Source: Clostridia bacterium
GTDB taxonomy: Bacteria; Bacillota; Clostridia; Oscillospirales; QAMX01
Assembly (NCBI GenBank): GCA_017556885.1
Contig: JAFYLV010000123.1
Coordinates: 1-7,106 of the forward strand
Direction: 5' to 3'
DNA: 7,106 bases
In this document: positions 1 to 5,297 of the stretch, in pieces
Numbering within the stretch: position 1 is the stretch's first letter
Layout of the letters: each line of letters opens with the position of its first letter
Notes under the pieces: model-generated
The model's database searches: none
Told to the model about the DNA's origin: nothing
What the model saw: the letters and a program-made list of their open reading frames with translations, nothing else
Program-made: the position numbers and the translations under genes

Positions 1-810
1 AAGACCGCTTCCGGTATCACCGTCAACGTTGTTTCCACCGACGGCTCCAAGGCTAACATCCTCGGTATCGACGCCGGCAACTACCAGCTCGCCACCGTCC
101 AGTCCGACGTTATGGCTTATGCCTGGGCCGGCACCCGTTCCTTCGAGACCGAAGGCGCTCTCGACTCCTTCCGCGTTGTTGGCGGTCTGTACGCTGAGGC
201 TGTCCAGCTCGTCACCATGAACGATGAAATCAAGACCGTTGCCGACCTTAAGGGCAAGAAGGTCTCCATCGGTGCCGCAGGCTCCGGCGTTTACTTCAAC
301 GCTGTTGACGTTCTCGGCGCTGCCGGCCTGACCGAGGCTGACATCGTTCCCCAGTATCAGTCCTTCGCGGATTCCGCCGATGCTCTGAAGGATGGCAAGA
401 TCGATGCCGCCTTCATCGTTGCCGGCGCTCCCACCCCCGCTATCCAGGAGCTCTTCACCACCAATGCCAATGCCCGCCTCGTTCCCATTGACGGCGACAT
501 TGCTGCGAAGCTTATGCAGGATTCCCCCTACTACACCTCCTATGAGATCCCCGCCAGCGCTTACAACACCGCTGAGGCGATCACCACCGTTACCGTCAAG
601 GCTACCCTTATCGTTTCCACCTCCGCCTCTGAGGAGGATGTTTACGAGCTGACCAAGGCGATCTTCGACAACAGCGATGCCATCACCGCGGCTCACGCCA
701 AGGGTGCCGAGCTCTCTCTGGAGAATGCTACCAGCGGTATGACCGCTCCCTTCCACAAGGGTGCTGCGAAGTACTTCGCCGAGAAGAACATCACCGTTGA
801 GAGCAAGTAA
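1..810 (+). CDS. TAXI-family TRAP transporter solute-binding protein, 5' truncated
   Basis: The frame is open from the first base of the window to TAA at 808-810, giving 269 residues with no start, so the signal peptide and the first part of lobe 1 lie upstream. Family members usually have about 320-350 residues. Visible family features, numbered within the fragment, are a TDGSKANI segment near 13-21, QSDVMAYAWAG near 35-44, DLKGKKVSIG at 82-91 followed by the small-residue loop AAGSG, and KDGKIDAAFIVAGAP at about 130-144. These match the TAXI (TRAP-associated extracytoplasmic immunogenic) type. The protein binds solute outside the membrane and hands it to the permease encoded next. Characterised relatives bind glutamate or related dicarboxylates, but the ligand cannot be read here. 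Codon use is strongly biased to C- and T-ending codons, as expected for an abundant binding protein. The family call is secure. Confidence 0.93.
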   Translation, partial: KTASGITVNVVSTDGSKANILGIDAGNYQLATVQSDVMAYAWAGTRSFETEGALDSFRVVGGLYAEAVQLVTMNDEIKTVADLKGKKVSIGAAGSGVYFNAVDVLGAAGLTEADIVPQYQSFADSADALKDGKIDAAFIVAGAPTPAIQELFTTNANARLVPIDGDIAAKLMQDSPYYTSYEIPASAYNTAEAITTVTVKATLIVSTSASEEDVYELTKAIFDNSDAITAAHAKGAELSLENATSGMTAPFHKGAAKYFAEKNITVESK

Positions 811-843
811 GCTCTGACATAAAGTTTGATCTTCTGAAATGAT

Positions 844-874
844 TGGCTGCGGCCCCAGAATGAGGCCGCAGCCA
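844..874 (+). other. Intergenic hairpin between binding protein and permease genes
   Basis: An 11-bp perfect inverted repeat (844-854 with 864-874, arms TGGCTGCGGCC and GGCCGCAGCCA) encloses a 9-nt loop. It starts 34 nt after the stop of the binding-protein gene and ends 40 nt before the permease start. No U-run follows it, so it is not a standard intrinsic terminator. Hairpins at this position in binding-protein operons often protect the upstream mRNA from 3' exonuclease or slow readthrough, so that more binding protein than permease is made. That role is inferred. Confidence 0.7.
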
Positions 875-914
875 TTCCTGCTATTCTATCAGACCCCGAA
901 AGGTAGGTTTTCCC

Positions 915-2867
915 ATGGCTTTCTTCAAAAAGAAGGCAGTACCGGAAACTCAGGAGCCTATGGATCTTGATTCGGTCATGAAAAAATTTGACCGAGAGTC
1001 CAATACCCGCGTTTGGGAAGGCGTCCCGAAAATCGTGGTTTCCTGCGTTCTGGCTGCTTTCTCCGTGTTCAGCATCTGCGTCACGCTTTTTGCCACCTGG
1101 ATGGACGAGATCCGCCTGACCACCTTCATGGCGTTCATCATGTTCATCGGCTATCTCGTATTCCCCGCGAGAAAGGGCAAGCAGCGTGTCAACTATATGC
1201 CCTGGTACGATATTATCCTGATGCTTCTTGGTACCGGTGCTTTCCTTTATTTCACCGTGAATGCCATCGATATCGTTAAAAACTTCCGCATAACTCCCGT
1301 GGAAGTCGCAATCGGTATCATCGGTATCCTCTGCCTTGCTGAGCTCTGCCGCCGCAGCGTAGGTCTTCCGATTCTGTGTGTTGCCGGTGCTCTGCTTGTG
1401 TATGCACTCATCTGGGGCTCCACGAACCCGAGTATCGGTGCCCGCGTGACAGAGACGGTGCGCGTGCTCTTCTATTCCAAGGAGGGCATTCTCTCCACCC
1501 CGGTCAACGTTTGCTCCAAGTACATCGTCATGTTTATCATCTTCGGTGCATTCCTTGAGCGTACGGGCATCGCTGACTTCTTCATTCAGATCTCCAATGC
1601 CCTTGTGGGTCGCTTCTCCGGCGGTCCTGCAAAGGTCGCGGTCGTTGCTTCCGCAATGGAAGGTATGGTTTCCGGCTCCTCCGTTGCCAACACCGTGGGT
1701 TCCGGCGCCGTTACCATTCCTTTGATGAAGCGTACCGGCTACAAGCCCGAATTCGCAGCTGCGGCTGAGGCTGCTGCCTCCACCGGCGGACAGATCATGC
1801 CTCCCATCATGGGCGCCGCCGCCTTCCTTATGGCGGAGACCATCGGCATGCCGTACTCCAATCTTGTTGTTAAGGCGATCCTGCCCGCAGTGCTTTATTT
1901 TGCCGGCGTGTTTATCACCGTGCATCTGGAAGCCAAGAAGGAAGGCCTGCGCGGCCTCTCCAAGGAGGAACTTCCCCGCCTCAAGCCCCTGCTGAAGCAG
2001 ACCTATCTGCTGCTGCCCCTGATGCTGCTCATCTACCTTGTGGGCACCAGCACCAAGTCCATCGCCTACGCTGCTGCCATCGCCATCCTCGTGGCTATCG
2101 GCGTCAGCCTCTTCAATAAGGAGCATCGCATCACCCCCAAGCGCCTGCTGGAGGCGCTTGCCGCCGGCGGCCAGGGTATGATCACCGTGGCTGTGGCCTG
2201 CGGCGTTGCAGGTATCGTTGCCGGAATCATCGGCGTCACCGGTCTGGCTTATATGCTCTTTAACGGTATCGTCACCCTTGCGGGAAATCAGATCATTATC
2301 GCCCTGTTCCTGACGATGCTCTGCTGCATCGTTCTCGGCATGGGTGTTCCCACCACGGCAAACTACTGCATCATGGCGGCGACCTGCGCCCCCATCCTGG
2401 TGCAGATGGGTGTTCCCATGGTGGCGGCGCACTTCTTCGTCTTCTACTTCGGCATCGTGGCCGACCTTACCCCGCCGGTTGCCCTCGCGGCCTATGCGGG
2501 TGCGGCCATTGCCCAGGCAAATCCCATGAAGACGGCGGTCACCTCCACGAAACTTGCCATCGGCGCGTTTATCGTGCCCTACGTCTTTGCTCTTAATCCG
2601 GCCATGCTCTTTGTGGATACCAACGCCTGGGAGGTTATCCTCATTTGCATTACCTCTCTGGTCGGCATGTTCGGCGTTGCCGCCGGTCTGGAAGGTTACT
2701 TCCTGCGCAATATGCGCTGGTATGAGCGCATCGCTACGATCATCGGCGGTCTGCTGCTCATCTACCCCGGCCTTGTAACCGATGCTGTCGGATTTGCCCT
2801 TGTCGGCAGTGTACTGGTCTTTGAAATCCTTACAAAGAATCAGAAGATCGCAAAGGGTGTTATCTGA
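915..2867 (+). CDS. TRAP transporter fused permease (4TM/12TM, DctQ-DctM type)
   Basis: This 650-residue integral membrane protein forms the membrane part of the TAXI-TRAP system. It uses an ion gradient to import the solute bound by the upstream gene product. The cytoplasmic N-terminus (1-35) is charged. Helices at about 38-61, 68-84, 98-115 and 129-165 make up the small-subunit (DctQ-like) part, and the large DctM-like part follows from about 190. Hallmarks are EGMVSGSSVANTVGSG at 249-264, the AAEAAASTGGQIMPP stretch around 283-297, GMGVPTTANY at 475-484, and ADLTPPVALAAYAGA at 516-530. The length fits the fused class (roughly 620-880). ATG at 915 is preceded by AGGTAGG (901-907) with a 7-nt spacer. 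It lies 104 nt after the binding-protein gene, probably co-transcribed, and ends before a strong terminator. No frameshift or missing motif is seen. Confidence 0.96.
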   Translation: MAFFKKKAVPETQEPMDLDSVMKKFDRESNTRVWEGVPKIVVSCVLAAFSVFSICVTLFATWMDEIRLTTFMAFIMFIGYLVFPARKGKQRVNYMPWYDIILMLLGTGAFLYFTVNAIDIVKNFRITPVEVAIGIIGILCLAELCRRSVGLPILCVAGALLVYALIWGSTNPSIGARVTETVRVLFYSKEGILSTPVNVCSKYIVMFIIFGAFLERTGIADFFIQISNALVGRFSGGPAKVAVVASAMEGMVSGSSVANTVGSGAVTIPLMKRTGYKPEFAAAAEAAASTGGQIMPPIMGAAAFLMAETIGMPYSNLVVKAILPAVLYFAGVFITVHLEAKKEGLRGLSKEELPRLKPLLKQTYLLLPLMLLIYLVGTSTKSIAYAAAIAILVAIGVSLFNKEHRITPKRLLEALAAGGQGMITVAVACGVAGIVAGIIGVTGLAYMLFNGIVTLAGNQIIIALFLTMLCCIVLGMGVPTTANYCIMAATCAPILVQMGVPMVAAHFFVFYFGIVADLTPPVALAAYAGAAIAQANPMKTAVTSTKLAIGAFIVPYVFALNPAMLFVDTNAWEVILICITSLVGMFGVAAGLEGYFLRNMRWYERIATIIGGLLLIYPGLVTDAVGFALVGSVLVFEILTKNQKIAKGVI

Positions 2868-2886
2868 TCCCCCAAATATACAGTCG

Positions 2887-2922
2887 AAAAGCTCCGTACG
2901 GCTATCCGTACGGAGCTTTTTT
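2887..2922. terminator. Bidirectional intrinsic terminator after the TRAP operon
   Basis: A perfect 15-bp stem (2887-2901 with 2906-2920) closes a CTAT tetraloop. A run of six T follows on the + strand (2917-2922) and four T follow in the other direction. It starts 20 nt after the permease stop. It also lies 17 nt beyond the stop of the convergent SGNH hydrolase gene, so it can end both transcripts, most efficiently on the + strand. Confidence 0.93.
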
Positions 2923-2936
2923 AGTTGCATGTTGCT

Positions 2937-3659
2937 TTACAGATGCTTTCCTACGATTTCAAGCCAGCGGTCGGCGATCAGCCGGTGACCAACAAATGTG
3001 GGGTGCAGATTGTCCCAAATGAGATAGGACATGGGTACGCGCTCTGCCGCACGGTCGAAAAGATCCTGAAGGGGAACGTAGATCGCGCCGCAGCGTGCTG
3101 CGATGTCGGGCAGCGCCGCCTGCAGCATCCGGATGCGGAAGAAGATCTCGCGGATCCGACTTTCATCCCGAACCGTGTTTGCGAAACGGAAAGCCTTTTC
3201 GCAGAGCGGATGGGGAATATTCTCAAAAGGCGCATCCTGGTTGCGGACATCGGCATAAAAAGGCTCGCATAGAATGAGACGCACGCCGGGAAGGGCGGCT
3301 GCGGTATCCTGCAGCATGCGCTCCACCCGGGAAAGATAACCGGCGGTTGCCTCCTCTGCAGGGAGGGCAAGGTCTGCGTGCACATCATTGACGCCCACCA
3401 GCAGGCTGACGTGCGTGGGACGCAGGTCGATCACATCGGTCTGCCACCGGGAGATGATCTGCTGTGTTGTATCGCCGGAGATGCCCTTGTTGACAAAACG
3501 CGGCATAGCTTCGAGATTGTCTGCCGCGAGCTGCGCGCAGACCATTTCCGCATAGCCGTGGCCGAGAATATGGTTTAGATCCATGCTCATGCCGCGGCCA
3601 CCGTGGGTAATGGAATCGCCGATAAAAAGAAGGATGTCTTTATGGGTGAGAGGAATCAT
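2937..3659 (-). CDS. SGNH/GDSL-family hydrolase (esterase/lipase-like)
   Basis: The protein has 240 residues. All four conserved blocks of the SGNH family are visible: FIGDSITHGG with nucleophile Ser16, NKGISGDTT with oxyanion Gly62, GVNDVH with Asn91, and DNLHP with Asp216 and His219. The enzyme should therefore hydrolyse esters, such as acyl or acetyl groups on sugars or lipids, by a Ser-His-Asp mechanism. No signal peptide or membrane segment is present, so it acts in the cytoplasm. The frame stays open upstream to 4793, but that extension is antisense to the Nif3-like gene. ATG at 3659 is chosen because AAGGAG lies 9 nt upstream and a promoter precedes it. It is a single gene, convergent with the TRAP operon and divergent from the Nif3-like gene. 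The substrate is unknown; de-acetylation of oligosaccharides is one possibility. Confidence 0.93.
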   Translation of the reverse strand: MIPLTHKDILLFIGDSITHGGRGMSMDLNHILGHGYAEMVCAQLAADNLEAMPRFVNKGISGDTTQQIISRWQTDVIDLRPTHVSLLVGVNDVHADLALPAEEATAGYLSRVERMLQDTAAALPGVRLILCEPFYADVRNQDAPFENIPHPLCEKAFRFANTVRDESRIREIFFRIRMLQAALPDIAARCGAIYVPLQDLFDRAAERVPMSYLIWDNLHPTFVGHRLIADRWLEIVGKHL

Positions 3660-3668
3660 AAAAATCTG

Positions 3669-3674
3669 CTCCTT
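3669..3674 (-). promoter_or_regulatory. Ribosome binding site of the SGNH hydrolase gene
   Basis: AAGGAG on the minus strand with a 9-nt spacer to ATG at 3659. It fixes the start at that ATG and excludes the much longer open frame extending upstream. Confidence 0.85.
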
Positions 3675-3692
3675 GCCGATGGCTTTTTTAGA

Positions 3693-3721
3693 ATGATACT
3701 CTAATGGGACGGAAAAGTCAA
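3693..3721 (-). promoter_or_regulatory. Sigma-A type promoter for the SGNH hydrolase gene
   Basis: On the minus strand, a -35 box TTGACT (3716-3721) and a -10 box TATCAT (3693-3698) are separated by 17 nt, each one base off consensus. Transcription would begin near 3686, leaving a leader of about 27 nt that contains the AAGGAG site. Confidence 0.8.
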
Positions 3722-3735
3722 TCGCGCCAATCCGG

Positions 3736-3764
3736 TTTACATACGGAAAGTATTTTGATATAAT
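3736..3764 (+). promoter_or_regulatory. Extended -10 sigma-A promoter for the Nif3-like gene
   Basis: A -35 box TTTACA (3736-3741), a 17-nt spacer, and a perfect TATAAT (3759-3764) preceded by TGA, which gives an extended -10. The start would be near 3771, leaving a leader of about 27 nt. Its -35 box lies only 14 bp from the -35 box of the opposed promoter, so the two probably compete for polymerase or share control. Confidence 0.88.
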
Positions 3765-3797
3765 AAGAAAAATGCGATATATGAAAGGAACGGATAT

Positions 3798-4586
3798 ATG
3801 AAAGCCTTTGAAATTATGGAGGATCTGTTTTCTCTGACGTCCCCCCATGATTATTCCAAAACCTGCGATACCTGCAAGGCCGGTGATCCGGAACGGGAGG
3901 TTACCCGCGTGGCCACCTGCATGTTTGCAACTCCTGCGGTCATCCGCGCTGCGGCGGAGTGGGGCGCTCAGCTTCTCATCACCCATGAGCCGACCTATTA
4001 TAACCATATGGACCTGGAGACCGATGAGGCGCAGGCCTGCGAGAAGCGCAAGCTGGTTGCGGATACCGGCGTTGTCATCTGGAGATATCACGATCATCCC
4101 CATTTTACCAAGCCGGACGTCATTGTGGACGGCCTTCTGAAGAAAATGCAGCTGCCGGCAGATATCGAGTGGGTGGGCGAGCTTACGCTGACCCGCCTTC
4201 GCCTGCATAAGCCCATGACTCCCGTGGAGGTTGCGCGTCATATCGAGGAGCATCTCGGCCTGAAGCACATCCGTATCTGCGGCACAAGGGATGAGGCCTG
4301 CAACTACGTTTCCATCACCGTTGGCGCTATCGGAAATCTCGTTATGCAGGAGCTTTGCGAGAAGGAAAGTGAGATCGTCCTCGCCGGCGAGACCTGCGAA
4401 TGGGCCATCTGCGAGTATGCCCGTGATGCGGCGGAGCTGGGCAAAAAGAAAGCCCTGCTGGTGCTTGGCCACGTTGGCAGCGAGCGCGACGGTATGGTGC
4501 GCACCGCGGAGCTGGTGCGCGAGCGCCATCCCGAGATCGAGAGTAAGTATTTTGAGTGCGGCGAGGTCTACACCTATACCGACTAA
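3798..4586 (+). CDS. Nif3-like dinuclear metal centre protein (DUF34/NIF3 family)
   Basis: The protein has 262 residues, a normal length for the family (E. coli YbgI has about 247). Nif3 proteins form hexameric rings with two metal ions per subunit. Some are linked to hydrolysis or repair of cyclic or damaged metabolites, but the general function is not settled. Family marks are LLITHEP (metal ligand His63, with Glu64 where most members have a second His), RYHDHPHF with His98 and Asp99, and the C-terminal LGHVGSERDGM with His225 and Glu229. The start at 3798 is supported by AAAGGA (3784-3789) with an 8-nt spacer and a strong promoter upstream. The protein lacks a signal peptide or membrane helices and is cytoplasmic. 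It is a one-gene transcript ended by the terminator at 4590-4626. The neighbours give no clear hint of its substrate. Confidence 0.88.
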   Translation: MKAFEIMEDLFSLTSPHDYSKTCDTCKAGDPEREVTRVATCMFATPAVIRAAAEWGAQLLITHEPTYYNHMDLETDEAQACEKRKLVADTGVVIWRYHDHPHFTKPDVIVDGLLKKMQLPADIEWVGELTLTRLRLHKPMTPVEVARHIEEHLGLKHIRICGTRDEACNYVSITVGAIGNLVMQELCEKESEIVLAGETCEWAICEYARDAAELGKKKALLVLGHVGSERDGMVRTAELVRERHPEIESKYFECGEVYTYTD

Positions 4587-4589
4587 TAC

Positions 4590-4626
4590 AAAAAATCCCC
4601 CGTCTTGCAAAACGGGGGATTTTTTT
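4590..4626. terminator. Bidirectional intrinsic terminator between Nif3-like and ECF S component genes
   Basis: Arms 4590-4603 and 4612-4625 form a perfect 14-bp stem with core CCCCCGT/ACGGGGG and an 8-nt loop. A-rich and T-rich flanks give a U-run in both directions. It begins 3 nt after the Nif3-like stop and lies 4 nt beyond the stop of the convergent S component gene, so it serves both. Confidence 0.94.
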
Positions 4627-4630
4627 GCGC

Positions 4631-5158
4631 TTAGTCCATAACTTTCAGCCGGCGCAGGGCAAGCACGAGTGCCGGAATGAGAACCAATTGCAGGAGAATG
4701 CCGGGCAGTGCATTGGTAAAGGCACCGGCGATAAAGAGCGGGAGAGAGAACTCCGTACCGAAGAAGAACATGACAAACCGGGCAACACCCCATATAAGCC
4801 GTCCGCCGAGCATCGCAAGAATAAGGGAAAGGTAAACGGACAGGGGCTTGCGGCCGAGAAGACGGTAGAGAAGACCGGTGAGGAGACCGTAGGCGGCAAG
4901 CTCAAAGGCCATGGGAAGGGCGGTGAGCAGCGGCGGCATGGAGAAAAGCAGCGTGCGGAAAAGGGGGGTGATAATGCCGACGGCAAGTCCCCACCGCCAG
5001 CCAAGCACAAAGCCGCACAAAAGTACCGGGATATGCATGGGCAGCAGCATGCTGCCGATCTCGGGGATTTGCGCCGTCAAAAAGGGCAGCATAAGCCCGA
5101 GGGAAAGAAACAACGCCGCAAGAACAAGGTCGCGCAGAGAAGAGTGACCGGATCTCAT
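4631..5158 (-). CDS. ECF transporter S component (vitamin/micronutrient-binding membrane subunit)
   Basis: This 175-residue hydrophobic protein has about six membrane helices. It resembles ECF S components of the ECF_trnsprt type (PF12822). The conserved region runs from GSMLLPMHIPVLLCGF through the FVLGWRWGLAVG turn to ITPLFRTLLFSMPP, then MAFELAAYGLLTGLLY. S components bind a vitamin or related compound and need the shared ECF ATPases and EcfT, which are not in this window. The substrate cannot be read; folate, pantothenate, queuosine precursors and similar compounds are candidates. The frame also opens at an ATG 11 codons upstream (5191), but that codon lies inside the terminator hairpin. 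ATG at 5158 has a perfect AGGAGG with a 7-nt spacer and gives an N-terminus MRSGHSSLRDL leading into helix 1, so it is preferred. Expression appears controlled by a leader attenuator. Confidence 0.87.
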   Translation of the reverse strand: MRSGHSSLRDLVLAALFLSLGLMLPFLTAQIPEIGSMLLPMHIPVLLCGFVLGWRWGLAVGIITPLFRTLLFSMPPLLTALPMAFELAAYGLLTGLLYRLLGRKPLSVYLSLILAMLGGRLIWGVARFVMFFFGTEFSLPLFIAGAFTNALPGILLQLVLIPALVLALRRLKVMD

Positions 5159-5165
5159 AAGGAAA

Positions 5166-5171
5166 CCTCCT
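5166..5171 (-). promoter_or_regulatory. Ribosome binding site deciding the S component start
   Basis: Perfect AGGAGG with a 7-nt spacer to ATG at 5158. It touches the U-run of the upstream terminator almost directly, with one base between. Initiation at the alternative upstream ATG (5191) would require reading through the hairpin arm. Confidence 0.9.
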
Positions 5172-5172
5172 G

Positions 5173-5219
5173 AAAAAAACAAAGGCAGCACACCCGGGGT
5201 CGCCGGGTGCGGCTGCCTT
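5173..5219 (-). terminator. Leader terminator/attenuator in front of the ECF S component gene
   Basis: On the minus strand, the 5' arm (5203-5219) pairs with the 3' arm (5182-5197): 8 bp at the base (AAGGCAGC), a small 1x2 internal loop, then 7 bp (CACCCGG), with a 5-nt loop. It is followed by TTTG and seven T (5173-5179). This is a clear intrinsic terminator. It sits downstream of a consensus promoter and directly before the AGGAGG site, so transcripts of the S component gene must pass it. It could also end readthrough from the DUF4838 gene, whose stop is about 75 nt upstream. Confidence 0.88.
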
Positions 5220-5262
5220 CGTGGCTTTGGATATTTTGGGGCAATGCGAATGTCTTCGTGAC
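5215..5262 (-). repeat. Pair of 11-nt dyads in the S component leader
   Basis: Minus strand GTCACGAAGAC (5252-5262) and GCCACGAAGGC (5215-5225) are separated by 26 nt. Each can form a 3-bp stem with an ACGAA loop. They differ only at the second and tenth bases, where a U-A pair in one is replaced by a C-G pair in the other, so the pairing is kept. The first copy starts at the predicted transcription start; the second overlaps the 5' arm of the terminator. Confidence 0.6.
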
Positions 5263-5268
5263 GGAGAG

Positions 5269-5297
5269 ATTATAGCACGGATGGTATCTTTTGTCAA
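5269..5297 (-). promoter_or_regulatory. Perfect consensus sigma-A promoter for the ECF S component gene
   Basis: On the minus strand, TTGACA (5292-5297), a 17-nt spacer and TATAAT (5269-5274) match the consensus at all 12 positions. The TGA stop of the DUF4838 gene lies inside the -35 box, so the two genes are packed as tightly as possible without sharing a transcript by necessity. The start is expected at about 5262, giving a leader of roughly 104 nt. Confidence 0.92.

Noticed and set aside
877..900. A possible internal promoter for the permease (TGC-TATTCT near 879-887).
   Set aside because: The -10 matches only four of six positions, and the upstream -35 position falls inside the hairpin without resemblance to TTGACA.
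693..2930. A 745-codon open frame on the minus strand opposite the TRAP genes.
   Set aside because: It is antisense to a permease with clear family motifs. Its product is rich in His, Gly, Asp and Arg with no recognisable domain, the usual result of reading a GC-rich membrane-protein gene backwards. It also runs through the terminator.
3772..3801. A nine-codon upstream frame (MRYMKGTDI) whose stop overlaps the Nif3-like start as ATGA.
   Set aside because: It begins at the predicted transcription start with no ribosome binding site. A frame this short in AT-rich leader sequence is expected by chance, and the AAAGGA inside it serves the main gene.
3660..4793. An N-terminal extension of the SGNH hydrolase frame by 378 codons.
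   Set aside because: It is antisense to the Nif3-like gene and crosses a terminator and two promoters. A perfect family N-terminus with its own AAGGAG site begins at 3659.
4556..5173. A 205-codon plus-strand frame overlapping the Nif3-like 3' end and opposite the S component gene.
   Set aside because: Its product is extremely rich in Lys, Glu, Gly and Arg, the typical antisense of a hydrophobic protein. It starts inside the Nif3-like gene and crosses the terminator.
5159..5191. An 11-residue N-terminal extension of the ECF S component from ATG at 5191.
   Set aside because: That ATG lies in the terminator 3' arm and has no ribosome binding site. AGGAGG is ideally placed for the ATG at 5158.
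5173..5262. Assignment of the leader to a known riboswitch (THF, preQ1-I, TPP, ZTP or guanidine-II).
   Set aside because: None of the conserved core strings of these classes that I can recall is present. Only a loose likeness to tandem ACGR-loop hairpins remains, with loop length and stem length that do not fit.
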